A DNA stretch of 64,000 nt from Pseudoduganella aquatica. GTDB lineage: Bacteria > Pseudomonadota > Gammaproteobacteria > Burkholderiales > Burkholderiaceae_D. The notes under the pieces are model-generated. The model saw only the letters and a list, made by a program, of their open reading frames with translations, searched no databases and was not told the origin of the DNA. Positions 24,127-32,913 of the stretch are shown here, piece after piece; the stretch's first letter is position 1, and every line of letters begins with the position of its first letter. The translations under genes and the position numbers were made by a program. Where the stretch lies: the NCBI RefSeq assembly GCF_009857595.1, contig NZ_WWCU01000027.1:24336-88335 (forward strand), written 5' to 3'.

Positions 24127-26577
24127 CTAGCCGTAAGGCGTGTAGGCGAAGCCGTCGCCGATAGTGACGGCGAGCTGGGCGTAGTTTTCGCCGCTGTCGG
24201 CGAAGCCCAGCAGCACGTCCTCGCGGGTCACGCCCAGCTTGAGCACGCCGGTCCAGTAGTCGAAGCCGGCCTGTTCGTAGGGGCGGTGCAGCACGTTCTG
24301 GTAGAGCTGGGCGACAAAGGTCTCGTTGCTGAGCTTGGCGCCGTAGCGGTCCGTGAATTCCTGGCTGCCGATAAAGCTGGAGGCGATGCCGCGCATGGCC
24401 AGGCCCTGGTCGGCCATGGCGATCCAGTAGCCCAGGCCCACCAGGTCGGGCTGGCGGTCGAACGCGGCCTGGTACAGGCGGTAGACCAGGCCGCCGGTCT
24501 CGCCCGCGCCCACGTCCAGCGCCACCATGGTGTCGCTGAATTTAAGCCGTTCCATGGTGCTCAGCGTATCGACGCCGTCGGCGCCGGTCTTGTCGCTCAG
24601 CACCACCGCGCCGTTCTGGCGCTGCAGCGTGTAGCCGGCGCGCGCGCCGGCGTAGCTGGCGGTGTCCAGCCCGGCGCCGCCGTCCATCCTGTCGTTGCCT
24701 GCGCCGCCGGTCAGCACGTCGTTGCCTGCCGCGCCGGCCAGGCGGTTGTCCAGCGCGTTGCCGGTCAGGCGGTCGTTGCCTGCGCCGCCGAAGCCGTTTT
24801 CAATATCGCTGCCGAAATTGATGGTGACCTGGCCCGGCGCCGTGATGGTGGCGGCCTTGGCGCCGATGTGGCTCCAGTAGCCCGCTTCCAGGTAGAGCGT
24901 GAGGTCCTGCTTCAGGGCGCTGCCATCTATGGTGTCGCTGCCGCCGCCGTCCCAGATCATGCTGGAGGCGCCCGCGTCGAGCGCGTACACCGAGTCGCCC
25001 GCATGGGCCTGCGGCGCCACGCCGTACAGGGCCTGCAGGGCGGCGATGTCGAAGGGCGCGTAGACGTGGTAGCTGTCGCTGCCGCTGCGGTCCTCTGTGT
25101 AGCTCATGACGGTGACGCTGGTCTTGTCCTCCGCCGCCGGCAGCACGGCGGGCGGCAGGTCGAAGGGGTGTTTCAGGCCCAGCGAGTGGCCCAGTTCGTG
25201 CAGCAGGATGCGCCACATTTCCTTGCCGTTGTCGGTGCTGGGCGTCTCGGTCCACTTGGTGCTGCCGACCATCAGCACCGACGCGTGCCCGCCGTAGATG
25301 CTGGCCGCGTAGCCGCCCGAGGTGGGCTGGCGGTTGTAGCCGAAGACGATGCTGTAGGGCGTGTCGGCGGAGGCGGTTTCCACGAAGCGCACATTGAGCA
25401 GCGAGCTGGCGTAGGCCATCGCTTGCAGGGCGTAGCTTTTCTGTTCCGCGTTGAAGGGATGGAAGCCGTCCAGGTCGGTGGTGGTGAAGAAGCTGGCCGC
25501 AGCCTGGGCGAAGCTGTAGTACACCACGTGCTGCACGGTGTTGGCCGTGGTGAAGGCCGATTCGTAGGTCAGCGCGTCGATCCAGTAGGGCAGCTTCTGC
25601 ACGCCGGGCGCCCAGGTCCATTGCTCCACGGCGCTGTTGGTCTTGTACCAGTCGGCGTAGATCACGCCCTTGTCCTGGCCGCTGCTTTCCTGGATGCGGT
25701 CCAAGCGGCTGCGGATGATATAGCTGTCGTCGCCGCTGCCGCCCAGCAGCAGGTTGGCGCCGGCGCCGCCGTCCAGCGTGTCGTCGCCGTCCTCGCCCCA
25801 CAGCTCGTCGTCGCCGTCGCCGCCGTAGATGGTGTCCTTGCCGGCGCCGGCGTAGAGCTTGTCGTTGCCGGCGCCGCCGCTCATCACGTCGTCGCCGGCT
25901 TCGCCGAAGACTTCATCGTCGCCGTCGCCGCCGGACACGGTGTCGTTGCCGCCGCGCGCGTAGAGCTTGTCGTTGCCGCTGCCGCCGTCGATCACGTCGT
26001 TGCCTTCGCTGCCGAAGATGGTGTCCTTGCCGGCGCCGCCGTTCAGGATGTCGCCCAGCAGGTCGGGCAGGAAGGTGCCGGTGGCGTTGTCGTACAGCTG
26101 GCCGCTTTGCAGGTAGTCGTCGCCGTCGCCGCCGTCGAGCTTGTCGGTGCCGCCGCCGCCGTCCAGGGTGTCGTTGCCGGCGCCGCCGTAGACGGTGTCG
26201 TTGCCGCCGTAGGCATACAGCTTGTCGTTGCCGTCGCCGCCGTCCAGCGTGTCGTTGCCGGCGCCGCCGTACAGGGTGTTGTCCAGCGCGCCGCCCAGCA
26301 GGAAGTCGCCGCCGTTGCCGGCCTGGACGGAACCGGAGGCGGTGTACAGCAGGCGGCCGCCGCCGGACAGCGTGACTTTCAGCTGGTCCAGCTGCAGCGC
26401 CGCGCCGCCCGGTCCCCGCAGCGTGAGCGCGCCGAGCGCGGCCGCGTCCAGCACCAGGGCGCCGTTCAGCGTCTGTGCCCGCAGCGCGCTGGCGGCGATG
26501 CCGCTGGCGTCTATGCTGTCGCCCGCGGCGAAGGTGATGGTCTTGGTTTCGCCGGGCTGCCAGGTATGGATGGTCAT
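24127..26577 (-). CDS. RTX metalloprotease with N-terminal repeats, central M10 domain and DUF4214 tail
   Basis: Predicted type I-exported protease of 816 residues. A long run of calcium-binding nonapeptides (GGAGNDTLDGGDGND-type, about residues 88-300) precedes the protease domain; zinc motif HELGHSLGLKH is at 460-470, Met-turn VMSYTED at ~492. A peptidase M10 C-terminal segment and a second RTX block (GGAGNDRLTGNALDN, ~600-650) follow, then DUF4214 (~705-815, YRLYQAAFDRQPDLVGLGYW). In classical serralysins the RTX repeats come only after the catalytic domain, so the large N-terminal array is unusual. There is no Sec signal peptide. It is a divergent paralogue of the protease at 1925-3790. 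Confidence 0.88.
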   Translation of the reverse strand: MTIHTWQPGETKTITFAAGDSIDASGIAASALRAQTLNGALVLDAAALGALTLRGPGGAALQLDQLKVTLSGGGRLLYTASGSVQAGNGGDFLLGGALDNTLYGGAGNDTLDGGDGNDKLYAYGGNDTVYGGAGNDTLDGGGGTDKLDGGDGDDYLQSGQLYDNATGTFLPDLLGDILNGGAGKDTIFGSEGNDVIDGGSGNDKLYARGGNDTVSGGDGDDEVFGEAGDDVMSGGAGNDKLYAGAGKDTIYGGDGDDELWGEDGDDTLDGGAGANLLLGGSGDDSYIIRSRLDRIQESSGQDKGVIYADWYKTNSAVEQWTWAPGVQKLPYWIDALTYESAFTTANTVQHVVYYSFAQAAASFFTTTDLDGFHPFNAEQKSYALQAMAYASSLLNVRFVETASADTPYSIVFGYNRQPTSGGYAASIYGGHASVLMVGSTKWTETPSTDNGKEMWRILLHELGHSLGLKHPFDLPPAVLPAAEDKTSVTVMSYTEDRSGSDSYHVYAPFDIAALQALYGVAPQAHAGDSVYALDAGASSMIWDGGGSDTIDGSALKQDLTLYLEAGYWSHIGAKAATITAPGQVTINFGSDIENGFGGAGNDRLTGNALDNRLAGAAGNDVLTGGAGNDRMDGGAGLDTASYAGARAGYTLQRQNGAVVLSDKTGADGVDTLSTMERLKFSDTMVALDVGAGETGGLVYRLYQAAFDRQPDLVGLGYWIAMADQGLAMRGIASSFIGSQEFTDRYGAKLSNETFVAQLYQNVLHRPYEQAGFDYWTGVLKLGVTREDVLLGFADSGENYAQLAVTIGDGFAYTPYG

Positions 26578-26681
26578 TGCAATGTAGAAATAATTCCTCG
26601 AGGATACACGTTACCATATTGCTAACGCTTAGTCCAGCGCCGGGCTCAGCGCCATACGTTGTTTGGCCTTACAATCCACGC

Positions 26682-27581
26682 ATGACAAATGTATCGCCAC
26701 TCTCCCGTCCGCAATATCTTGGCGGACTCGCCATCGCCGTAGGCGGCGCGGTGCTGTTCTCCACCAAGGCCGTGGTGGCCAAGCTGCTCTACCGCTACCA
26801 TATCGACGCCGTCACCCTGATCGCCTTCCGCATGATCTTCTCGCTGCCGGTGTTCGCCGCCGTGGCGCTGTGGAAGATGCGCACCGAAGCGCCGCTGAGC
26901 CCGGCAGACCGCTGGCGCCTGGTGGGCCTGGGGCTGATCGGCTACTACCTGTCCAGCTTCCTCGACTTTCTCGGCCTGCAGTACATCTCGGTGGGCCTGG
27001 AGCGGCTGATCCTGTTCCTCACGCCCACCTTCGTGCTGATTATTTCCACCCTGTTCCTCAAGCAGCACATCAGCCGCAAGCAGTGGCTGGCGCTGGCCCT
27101 GTCCTATGCGGGCATTGTGCTGGTGTTCCTGCACGACCTGAAGGGCGGCGGGCCGGACATCGGCCTGGGCTCGCTGCTGGTGCTGGGCTCGGCCAGCTCC
27201 TATGCGCTCTATCTGCTGTTCTCGGGCGAGATGGTCAAGCGTCTCGGCTCGCTGCGCCTGGTGGCCTACGCCATGTGCGTGTCCAGCGTGGCCTGCATCG
27301 CCCAGTTCTTTGTCCTGCGCCCGGCCGGGCTGCTGATCCAGCCCATGCCGGTGTACTGGCTGTCGCTGGCCAACGGCATCTTCTGCACCGTGCTGCCGGT
27401 GTTCATGACCATGACCGCGGTGCAGCGCATTGGCGCGGGCACGGCCTCGCAGGCCGGCATGATAGGCCCGGTCTCCACCCTGTTCCTCGGCGCGCTGATA
27501 CTCGGCGAGCCGGTCACCGACTGGCAGCTGGGCGGCACCGCGCTCGTGCTGGCCGGGATATATTTGCTGTCGAAAAAATAG
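26682..27581 (+). CDS. EamA/DMT-family transporter
   Basis: Inner-membrane transporter of the drug/metabolite superfamily, 299 residues with about ten helices and two internally repeated EamA domains (GGLAIAVGGAVLFSTKAVVAKLLYRYHIDAVTLIAFRM in the first; LGSLLVLGSASSYALYLLFSGEMVKRLG opening the second). Acidic/proline marks YIPA-like SVGLERLILFLTP are typical. The ATG at 26682 is used; upstream codons in frame are not conserved and run over the divergent protease promoter. Substrate unknown; it may belong with mgsA and the oxidoreductase, which follow within 30 bases. Confidence 0.88.
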   Translation: MTNVSPLSRPQYLGGLAIAVGGAVLFSTKAVVAKLLYRYHIDAVTLIAFRMIFSLPVFAAVALWKMRTEAPLSPADRWRLVGLGLIGYYLSSFLDFLGLQYISVGLERLILFLTPTFVLIISTLFLKQHISRKQWLALALSYAGIVLVFLHDLKGGGPDIGLGSLLVLGSASSYALYLLFSGEMVKRLGSLRLVAYAMCVSSVACIAQFFVLRPAGLLIQPMPVYWLSLANGIFCTVLPVFMTMTAVQRIGAGTASQAGMIGPVSTLFLGALILGEPVTDWQLGGTALVLAGIYLLSKK

Positions 27582-27608
27582 CCCTTCAACCTTTACGATG
27601 GATGCCTT

Positions 27609-27989
27609 ATGAAGCCCCGCATTGCCCTGATCGCGCACGACAAGAAAAAAGACGACATGATTAAGCTGGCCGCCGAATACCTCGGCTTCCTCCAGACCTG
27701 CACCCTGACGGCCACCGGCACCACCGGCGGCCGCCTGGCCAACGAGCTGGGGCTGGCGGTGGACCGCAAGCACTCCGGTCCCTTCGGCGGCGACCTGCAG
27801 ATAGGCTCCATGCTGGTGGAGGGCGGCATCGACGCGGTGATCTTCCTGCGCGACCCGATGACCCCGCAGCCGCACGAACCGGACATCAATGCGCTGGTCC
27901 GCGCCTGCGACGTGCACAATGTGGCTTGCGCCACCAATTTATCGACGGCGCACCTGGTACTGTCCCAACTGCAACTGACGCAACAGTAA
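27609..27989 (+). CDS. mgsA: Methylglyoxal synthase
   Basis: Converts dihydroxyacetone phosphate to methylglyoxal and phosphate, a bypass of lower glycolysis. The 126-residue protein has the phosphate site TGTTGGRL, the hallmark SGPFGGDLQIGSMLVEGGIDAVIFLRDPM, and the catalytic aspartate/histidine region EPDINALVRACDVHNVACATN. Length is slightly shorter than the E. coli enzyme. The quinone oxidoreductase begins 9 bases later and may act on reactive carbonyls or quinones, though that pairing is conjecture. Confidence 0.96.
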   Translation: MKPRIALIAHDKKKDDMIKLAAEYLGFLQTCTLTATGTTGGRLANELGLAVDRKHSGPFGGDLQIGSMLVEGGIDAVIFLRDPMTPQPHEPDINALVRACDVHNVACATNLSTAHLVLSQLQLTQQ

Positions 27990-27998
27990 GGAGCCGGC

Positions 27999-28973
27999 AT
28001 GAGCAAAGCGATACGCATGACCCGCACTGGCGGGCCGGAAGTGATGGAGTATGTGGACGTTGAGGTGGGCGCGCCCGCCCCCGGCGAGGCGACCGTGCGG
28101 CACGAGGCCATCGGCGTCAACTTTATCGATGTGTATTTCCGCACCGGCCTGTATCCGCAGCCGCTGCCGGCCGGCCTGGGCATGGAAGGCGCGGGCGTGG
28201 TGGAGGCGGTGGGCGAGGGCGTGACGGAAGTGAAAGTGGGCGACCGCGTGGCTTACGCTGGCCGGCCCAACGGCTCCTACGCGCAGGTGCGCAATATGCC
28301 GTCGGCGCAACTGCTGGTGCTGCCGGACAAGATCGATTTTGAAACCGGCGCGGCCATGATGCTGCAAGGCCTGACGGTGCAGTACCTGCTGCACCGCACC
28401 GTGGCCCTGAAGGCCGGCGACACCGTGCTGTTCCACGCGGCGGCCGGCGGCGTGGGCCTGATCGCCTGCCAGTGGGCCAAGGTGATGGGCGTGAACCTGA
28501 TCGGCACCGTGGGTTCGGACGAGAAGGCGGCGCTGGCCATCGAGAACGGCGCGGCGCACGTGATCAACTACAACAAGGAAAACTTCACCGAGCGTGTGCG
28601 CGAGATTACCGGCGGCCAGGGCGTGTCGGTGGTTTACGATTCGATCGGCAAGGATACGTTCTTTGGTTCGCTCGACTGCCTGGCGCCGCTGGGCACCATG
28701 GTCAGTTTCGGCAACGCGTCCGGCCCTGTGCCGCCGTTCAGCCTGAGCGAGCTGCAGTCGCGCGGCTCGCTGTTCGTGACGCGGCCCACGCTGATGTCGT
28801 ACGCGGCCAAGCGCGAAGACCTGGAGGCCATGGCCCAGTCGCTGTTCGGCGTGGTCAGCAGCGGCGCGGTGAAGGTGCCGGTCATGCAGCGCTATAATCT
28901 GGCGGATGTGGGGCAAGCCCACATCGACCTGGAGTCGCGCAAGACGACAGGCTCCTCTATTTTGCTGCCATGA
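27999..28973 (+). CDS. NADPH:quinone oxidoreductase (zinc-free MDR family)
   Basis: A 324-residue medium-chain dehydrogenase/reductase of the quinone oxidoreductase type, which reduces quinones or enals using NADPH. Key marks are NFIDVYFRTGLYPQPLPAGLGMEGAGVVEAVG at 40-70, the NADPH-binding GDTVLFHAAAGGVGLIACQWAKVMG and EGAHVINY-like HVINYNKENF. The zinc ligands of alcohol dehydrogenases are missing, as in the Qor group. Its stop overlaps the start of a 45-residue membrane protein in ATGA fashion. Confidence 0.93.
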   Translation: MSKAIRMTRTGGPEVMEYVDVEVGAPAPGEATVRHEAIGVNFIDVYFRTGLYPQPLPAGLGMEGAGVVEAVGEGVTEVKVGDRVAYAGRPNGSYAQVRNMPSAQLLVLPDKIDFETGAAMMLQGLTVQYLLHRTVALKAGDTVLFHAAAGGVGLIACQWAKVMGVNLIGTVGSDEKAALAIENGAAHVINYNKENFTERVREITGGQGVSVVYDSIGKDTFFGSLDCLAPLGTMVSFGNASGPVPPFSLSELQSRGSLFVTRPTLMSYAAKREDLEAMAQSLFGVVSSGAVKVPVMQRYNLADVGQAHIDLESRKTTGSSILLP

Positions 28974-29107
28974 ACGATATGAATTCAGAAGACCACACCA
29001 GCGACGACGACGGCAACCCCAAATTCGGGCGCCTGCTCGCCGTGCTGGTGAGCGCGGTGCTGCTGGTGGTGGCGATTACCTTCGCTTCCGAGGCTTACTT
29101 CAGCTGA
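28970..29107 (+). CDS. Small single-helix membrane protein
   Basis: A 45-residue protein, MNDMNSEDHTSDDDGNPKFG followed by one hydrophobic helix (LLAVLVSAVLLVVAITFA) and SEAYFS. The acidic N-terminus followed by the helix predicts an inner-membrane peptide. Its ATG overlaps the oxidoreductase stop (ATGA), which implies coupled translation and supports it as a real gene despite its size. No family is recognised. Confidence 0.6.
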   Translation: MNDMNSEDHTSDDDGNPKFGRLLAVLVSAVLLVVAITFASEAYFS

Positions 29108-29110
29108 GCC

Positions 29111-29146
29111 GGCGGGTTACGCGCGTTCCGCGCTAACCCGCCCTAC
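29111..29146. repeat. Dispersed palindromic repeat, copy B
   Basis: GGCGGGTTA ... TAACCCGCC with an inner GCGCG..CGCGC-type stem, then CTAC. It begins 4 bases after the stop of the small membrane protein. Confidence 0.75.
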
Positions 29147-29172
29147 GCAGCAATCCAGCAAGCCGGACCATC

Positions 29173-29208
29173 GTAGGGCGGGTTAGGCGCGGAGCGCCGT
29201 AACCCGCC
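29173..29208. repeat. Dispersed palindromic repeat, copy C
   Basis: Inverted orientation relative to copy B: GTAGGGCGGGTTA ... TAACCCGCC. Copies B and C form a head-to-head pair 26 bases apart, between convergent genes, a common arrangement for REP doublets (BIME-like). Confidence 0.75.
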
Positions 29209-29220
29209 GTGCACGCCGGC

Positions 29221-31980
29221 TTATCGCCCTACCGGCACGCCGTCGGCGCTGAGCACGCTGACTTCGCCCCAATTGAGCGAACGCACGCCCGCCTCGATCT
29301 TGCGCAGGTCGCCAATCACGATCCACACCACTTCATCCGGCTTGATGAACTTGGCCGCCGCATTGGCCAACTGCTGCTCGCTGAGCGCGCGGGTGCGGGC
29401 GGCGTAGCTGCTCCAGTGGTCGTCCGGCAGCCCCAGGTTCAAGGTGGTCAGCGCCGCGCTTTCCAGCGACTGGATGGTCTCGAAACGCCCGCTCAGGCGC
29501 GACGTCACCGTGCGCATGATGCTGGTGTATTCCTCACCCGTAATCGGACGCGCGCCGGCGATGTCCTTGATCTCCTTGGCGATCTCCTGCATCGACTCCT
29601 TGGTCTTGTCGGTCTGCACCGGCGCCACCACGAAGAAGGGACGCTGGCCGCGCGTGGCCGCGATCTGGCTGCTGGTGCCGTAGCTCCAGTGCTTGTCCAG
29701 GCGCAGGTTGCGGTTCAGGCGCGCGGTGGCCATGCCGCCGAAGTTGGTCATCACCGGCTCCAGCGCCAGGTCTTCCGGCTGGCCTTGCGTCTGCGAGATA
29801 TGGGCCGCCATGATGGTCGATTGCGGCGCGTCCGGCTTGTCGATCAGGAAGATGCGCTTGCCTTGCGTGACCGGCGCGGTGACCAGCGCCTTGGCCGGCG
29901 CCTTGCCCGCTTTCCATTTGCCGAACGAGGCTTCCAGCATGGGTTTCAGCTGCGCCAGCGTGGTGTCGCCCGCGACCACGATGGTGGCGCTGCCCGGCTT
30001 GAACCAGTTGGCATGCCATTTCACCACGTCTTCGCGGGTGATAGCGGCCACGGTCTGCTCGTAGCCGCTTTGCGGACGGCCGTAGGCGCTGTCCGCGCCG
30101 TACAGCACCACCGGCATCACGCGCTGCACCAGCGCCGATGGCTGGGCTTTTTCCTGTGCGATTTCCTGCACGCGGCGCTCCTTGGCCAGCGTGAACTGGT
30201 CGGCCGGGAAGGTGGGCGTGAGCGCGGCTTCGGCCATCAGCTGCAGCGACGGCGCCAGGTTGGCGGTGGTCGCTTGCAGGCGGGTGATGGACTGGTCCTG
30301 CGTGGTGCCGCTGCGCAGGCGGCTGCCCAGCGAGTCCAGCGCTTCGGACAGCTGGAAGGTATTGTGCTTGGCCGTGCCCTTGTCCAGCAACTCCATGGTG
30401 AGCGAGGCCAGGCCGGCCTTGTCCTTGCTGTCCGAGGCGGCGCCGGCGTCGATGGCCAGCGCCACGCTGACGATGGGCGCGGAGTGGCGTTCCAGCAGCA
30501 TCACGTTCACGCCGTTGGACAGCGTGGTGCGTTCGATGGCGGGGAACTTCACGTCCGGCGCCTCGCCCAGCGCGGGCAGCAGCTTGCGGTTCAGCGTGGA
30601 CTTGGCGGCGGCCAGCTTGGCGAAGGGCTTGACCGTCATGGTGTAGTGGTTGGCGCGCAGCCACTGGTTGGCGGTGGCCTTGATTTCGGCCGGGGTGGCC
30701 TTGGTCATCACGTCCAGCTGGGCCATGTGGGCGTCCGGCGTGCCGCCGTAGGTCTGGTTCTCGGCCAGCTGGTTGGCGCGGCTGCCGATGCGCTCCATCT
30801 CGCGCGACAGGGAAGCCAGCTTGATGGTGCGCACGCGCGCCAGCTCTTCGGCGGTCGGGCCTTTTTCAAGCAGCTCTTTCACCGCCGCGTCGATGTCGCG
30901 TTCCACTTCGGCCTGGTCGGCGCCCGGCTTGAGCGTGGCGACGATCTGGAAGGTGCCGGCGATCTCGCCGCCGCGCGCAAAGGCGCTCACGCCGGTGGCC
31001 GTGCCCTTGTCGTACACCAGGCGCTTCACCAGGCGCGAGCTCTTGCCGCTGGCCAGCACGTCGGCCAGCAGGTCCAGGTGCTGCTGCTGCGGGTCTTTCC
31101 AGGCCGGCGCGTGCCAGGCGCGGTAGATGCGCACTTGCGGCACCTGGTCTTCCATCTCATCGCGGATGTTGCGGTCCAGCGCGGGGATCCAGGTCTCGGT
31201 GCGCGGCAGGGCAGGGCCGGGGGCGATGCCGTCGAAGTACTTCTTCACCAGCTCCAGCGCGCGTTCGGGCGTGATGTCGCCGGCCAGCGAGATGACGGCG
31301 TTGTTCGGGCCGTAGTAGGTCTTGTACCATTCCTTGATGTCGTCCAGCGAGGCGGCGTTCAGGTCGTCCATGCTGCCGATGGTGGTCCAGGAATACGGGT
31401 GGGAATACGGGTACATCTTGGCCGGCTGCTCAACGCGCACGCGGCCGTAGGGCTGGTTCTCGCCCTGGCGTTTTTCGTTCTGCACCACGCCGCGCTCGCG
31501 CTCCAGCATTTCCTTGGAAATGTAGTTGGCCAGGAAGCCCATCCGGTCCGCTTCCAGGTACAGCGTGCGCTCCAGCGCGGATACCGGCACGTCTTCAAAG
31601 AAGTTGGTGCGGTCGGTGTTGGTGGTGCCGTTGCGGTTGCTGGCGCCCAGGTCGTCCATCGCTTCGCGGAAGCCGTGCGGGTAGTTCTCGGAACCGTTGA
31701 AGAAGAAGTGCTCGAACAGGTGGGCAAAGCCGGTCTTGCCGCGCTTCTCGTTGCGCGAACCCACGTGGTACCACATGTTCACGGCCACCACGGGCACGTT
31801 GTGGTCTTCATGCACGATCAGCGTGAGGCCGTTCTGCAGCACGAACTTCTTGTAGTTCAGGGCGTAGGGCTTGAGGTCGATGGCTGGCGCGGCCTTGGCC
31901 GGCTTGGCCGTTTCCGCGGCAGTGGAGGGAAGGGTCTGCGCAAAGCAGAGTGCAAGCGCGAGCGCCAGTTTGGTCTTCAT
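29221..31980 (-). CDS. M16-family zinc peptidase (insulinase/pitrilysin type), exported
   Basis: A 919-residue two-module peptidase with a signal peptide (MKTKLALALALCFAQTLPSTAAE). The first module has the inverted zinc motif HLFEH at 87-91 (His87, Glu90, His91), preceded by NMWYHVGSRNEKRGKTGFA; the distal glutamate is expected in ERERGVVQNEKRQ. The second module (from about residue 500, LSNGVNVMLLERHSAPIVSVALAIDAG) lacks HxxEH and should be structural, as is usual. It probably degrades peptides in the periplasm. It stands alone between a repeat doublet and a lipoprotein gene. Confidence 0.93.
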   Translation of the reverse strand: MKTKLALALALCFAQTLPSTAAETAKPAKAAPAIDLKPYALNYKKFVLQNGLTLIVHEDHNVPVVAVNMWYHVGSRNEKRGKTGFAHLFEHFFFNGSENYPHGFREAMDDLGASNRNGTTNTDRTNFFEDVPVSALERTLYLEADRMGFLANYISKEMLERERGVVQNEKRQGENQPYGRVRVEQPAKMYPYSHPYSWTTIGSMDDLNAASLDDIKEWYKTYYGPNNAVISLAGDITPERALELVKKYFDGIAPGPALPRTETWIPALDRNIRDEMEDQVPQVRIYRAWHAPAWKDPQQQHLDLLADVLASGKSSRLVKRLVYDKGTATGVSAFARGGEIAGTFQIVATLKPGADQAEVERDIDAAVKELLEKGPTAEELARVRTIKLASLSREMERIGSRANQLAENQTYGGTPDAHMAQLDVMTKATPAEIKATANQWLRANHYTMTVKPFAKLAAAKSTLNRKLLPALGEAPDVKFPAIERTTLSNGVNVMLLERHSAPIVSVALAIDAGAASDSKDKAGLASLTMELLDKGTAKHNTFQLSEALDSLGSRLRSGTTQDQSITRLQATTANLAPSLQLMAEAALTPTFPADQFTLAKERRVQEIAQEKAQPSALVQRVMPVVLYGADSAYGRPQSGYEQTVAAITREDVVKWHANWFKPGSATIVVAGDTTLAQLKPMLEASFGKWKAGKAPAKALVTAPVTQGKRIFLIDKPDAPQSTIMAAHISQTQGQPEDLALEPVMTNFGGMATARLNRNLRLDKHWSYGTSSQIAATRGQRPFFVVAPVQTDKTKESMQEIAKEIKDIAGARPITGEEYTSIMRTVTSRLSGRFETIQSLESAALTTLNLGLPDDHWSSYAARTRALSEQQLANAAAKFIKPDEVVWIVIGDLRKIEAGVRSLNWGEVSVLSADGVPVGR

Positions 31981-32109
31981 CGGTCACCTGTTGTAGTTTT
32001 GAATAAAAAGATGCGCGAGCGGGGTTGCCGTCGCGCATGCTGTCTTTATTCTAACAAGGTGTCCTTCGGCAGCGTGCGGAGAATTGTAGCTGCCTGATAC
32101 AAATGGCTT

Positions 32110-32751
32110 TTATTTAAGTTCCAGCTCCACTTGCCGCACCTGGCCGTTTTGCGCCGGGAAGCCGGTGAAGGCGCTTTGCACCAGCGCCGGCATGATTTGC
32201 GGCGTGGACTGCTTGCGGCTGGTGTTCTGCACTGTCACGTCATACAGCTTCTGGCCGGCCACGGTGTTGATGGCCACGCGCAGCTGGCGCTCGTAGCTGT
32301 GGCGTATGGTTTCCCGCAGCGTGCTCGGGCCGTAGAAGAAGGGGTCGTAGAACGGGCTGTAGCCGCCCCAGCGCGAGTAGTACGGACGATAGAATCCGCG
32401 GCCGTAGTAGTAGCTGCTGGTGAGGTAGGGACCGGTCCAGAACGGGTCATACGCTTCCAGCACGCGCACCGGGCGGTCTATGGTGCTGACGAAGACGCCC
32501 ACTTTCAGCTTGGCGCTGTTGCCGTCGGCGGCAGGGGTGAAGCCCAGCTTGGCCAGCTCCTGGCCCACCATGGCCTGGTAGGTGCGCAGTTCCAGCGTGT
32601 CGTCCGGGCTGCGCGGCTGGTCGAACACATAGGATTTTTCCGGCAGGCTGGCGGGCCAGGCCTGGAAGGTGGTGACGTCGCTACGGATGGTGGTGGCGCA
32701 ACCGCTCAGCAGCAAACTGGCCGCGGCTACCAGGATGGCTAGTGATTTCAT
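32110..32751 (-). CDS. DUF4136-type lipoprotein
   Basis: A 213-residue lipoprotein: signal MKSLAILVAAASLLLSGC with the lipobox LSGC (lipid-modified Cys18). The mature part starts ATTIRSDVTTFQAWP and has the DUF4136-like YVFDQPRSPDDTLELRTYQAMVGQELAKLGFTPA, then a Tyr/Gly-rich stretch (SSYYYGRGFYRPYYSRWGGYSPFYDPFFYG). GGAG 9 bases upstream supports the ATG at 32751. Role unknown; members are outer-membrane proteins seen next to envelope genes. Confidence 0.83.
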   Translation of the reverse strand: MKSLAILVAAASLLLSGCATTIRSDVTTFQAWPASLPEKSYVFDQPRSPDDTLELRTYQAMVGQELAKLGFTPAADGNSAKLKVGVFVSTIDRPVRVLEAYDPFWTGPYLTSSYYYGRGFYRPYYSRWGGYSPFYDPFFYGPSTLRETIRHSYERQLRVAINTVAGQKLYDVTVQNTSRKQSTPQIMPALVQSAFTGFPAQNGQVRQVELELK

Positions 32752-32913
32752 GATATTGCTCTCCTGCAATAATAACAAAACAGTTGTGGCTTGATACAGT
32801 GTACGGCGGCAGCGAAAGTTGCGCTTAACTATTACAGAATGTTACGCAGCCGCGCTCCCCCGGGGCCGGTGTTGGTAGAATAGCTCTTTCCCTAGGTTCC
32901 GATCGAATACCCC

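Noticed and set aside
25730..26290. Short repeats of GTCGTTGCCG type as a DNA repeat array
   Set aside because: They are the coding sequence for RTX nonapeptides in the protease gene, in frame and on the minus strand.
29209..32097. Plus-strand 962-codon frame over the M16 peptidase
   Set aside because: Antisense shadow of a peptidase with clear signal peptide and HLFEH motif.
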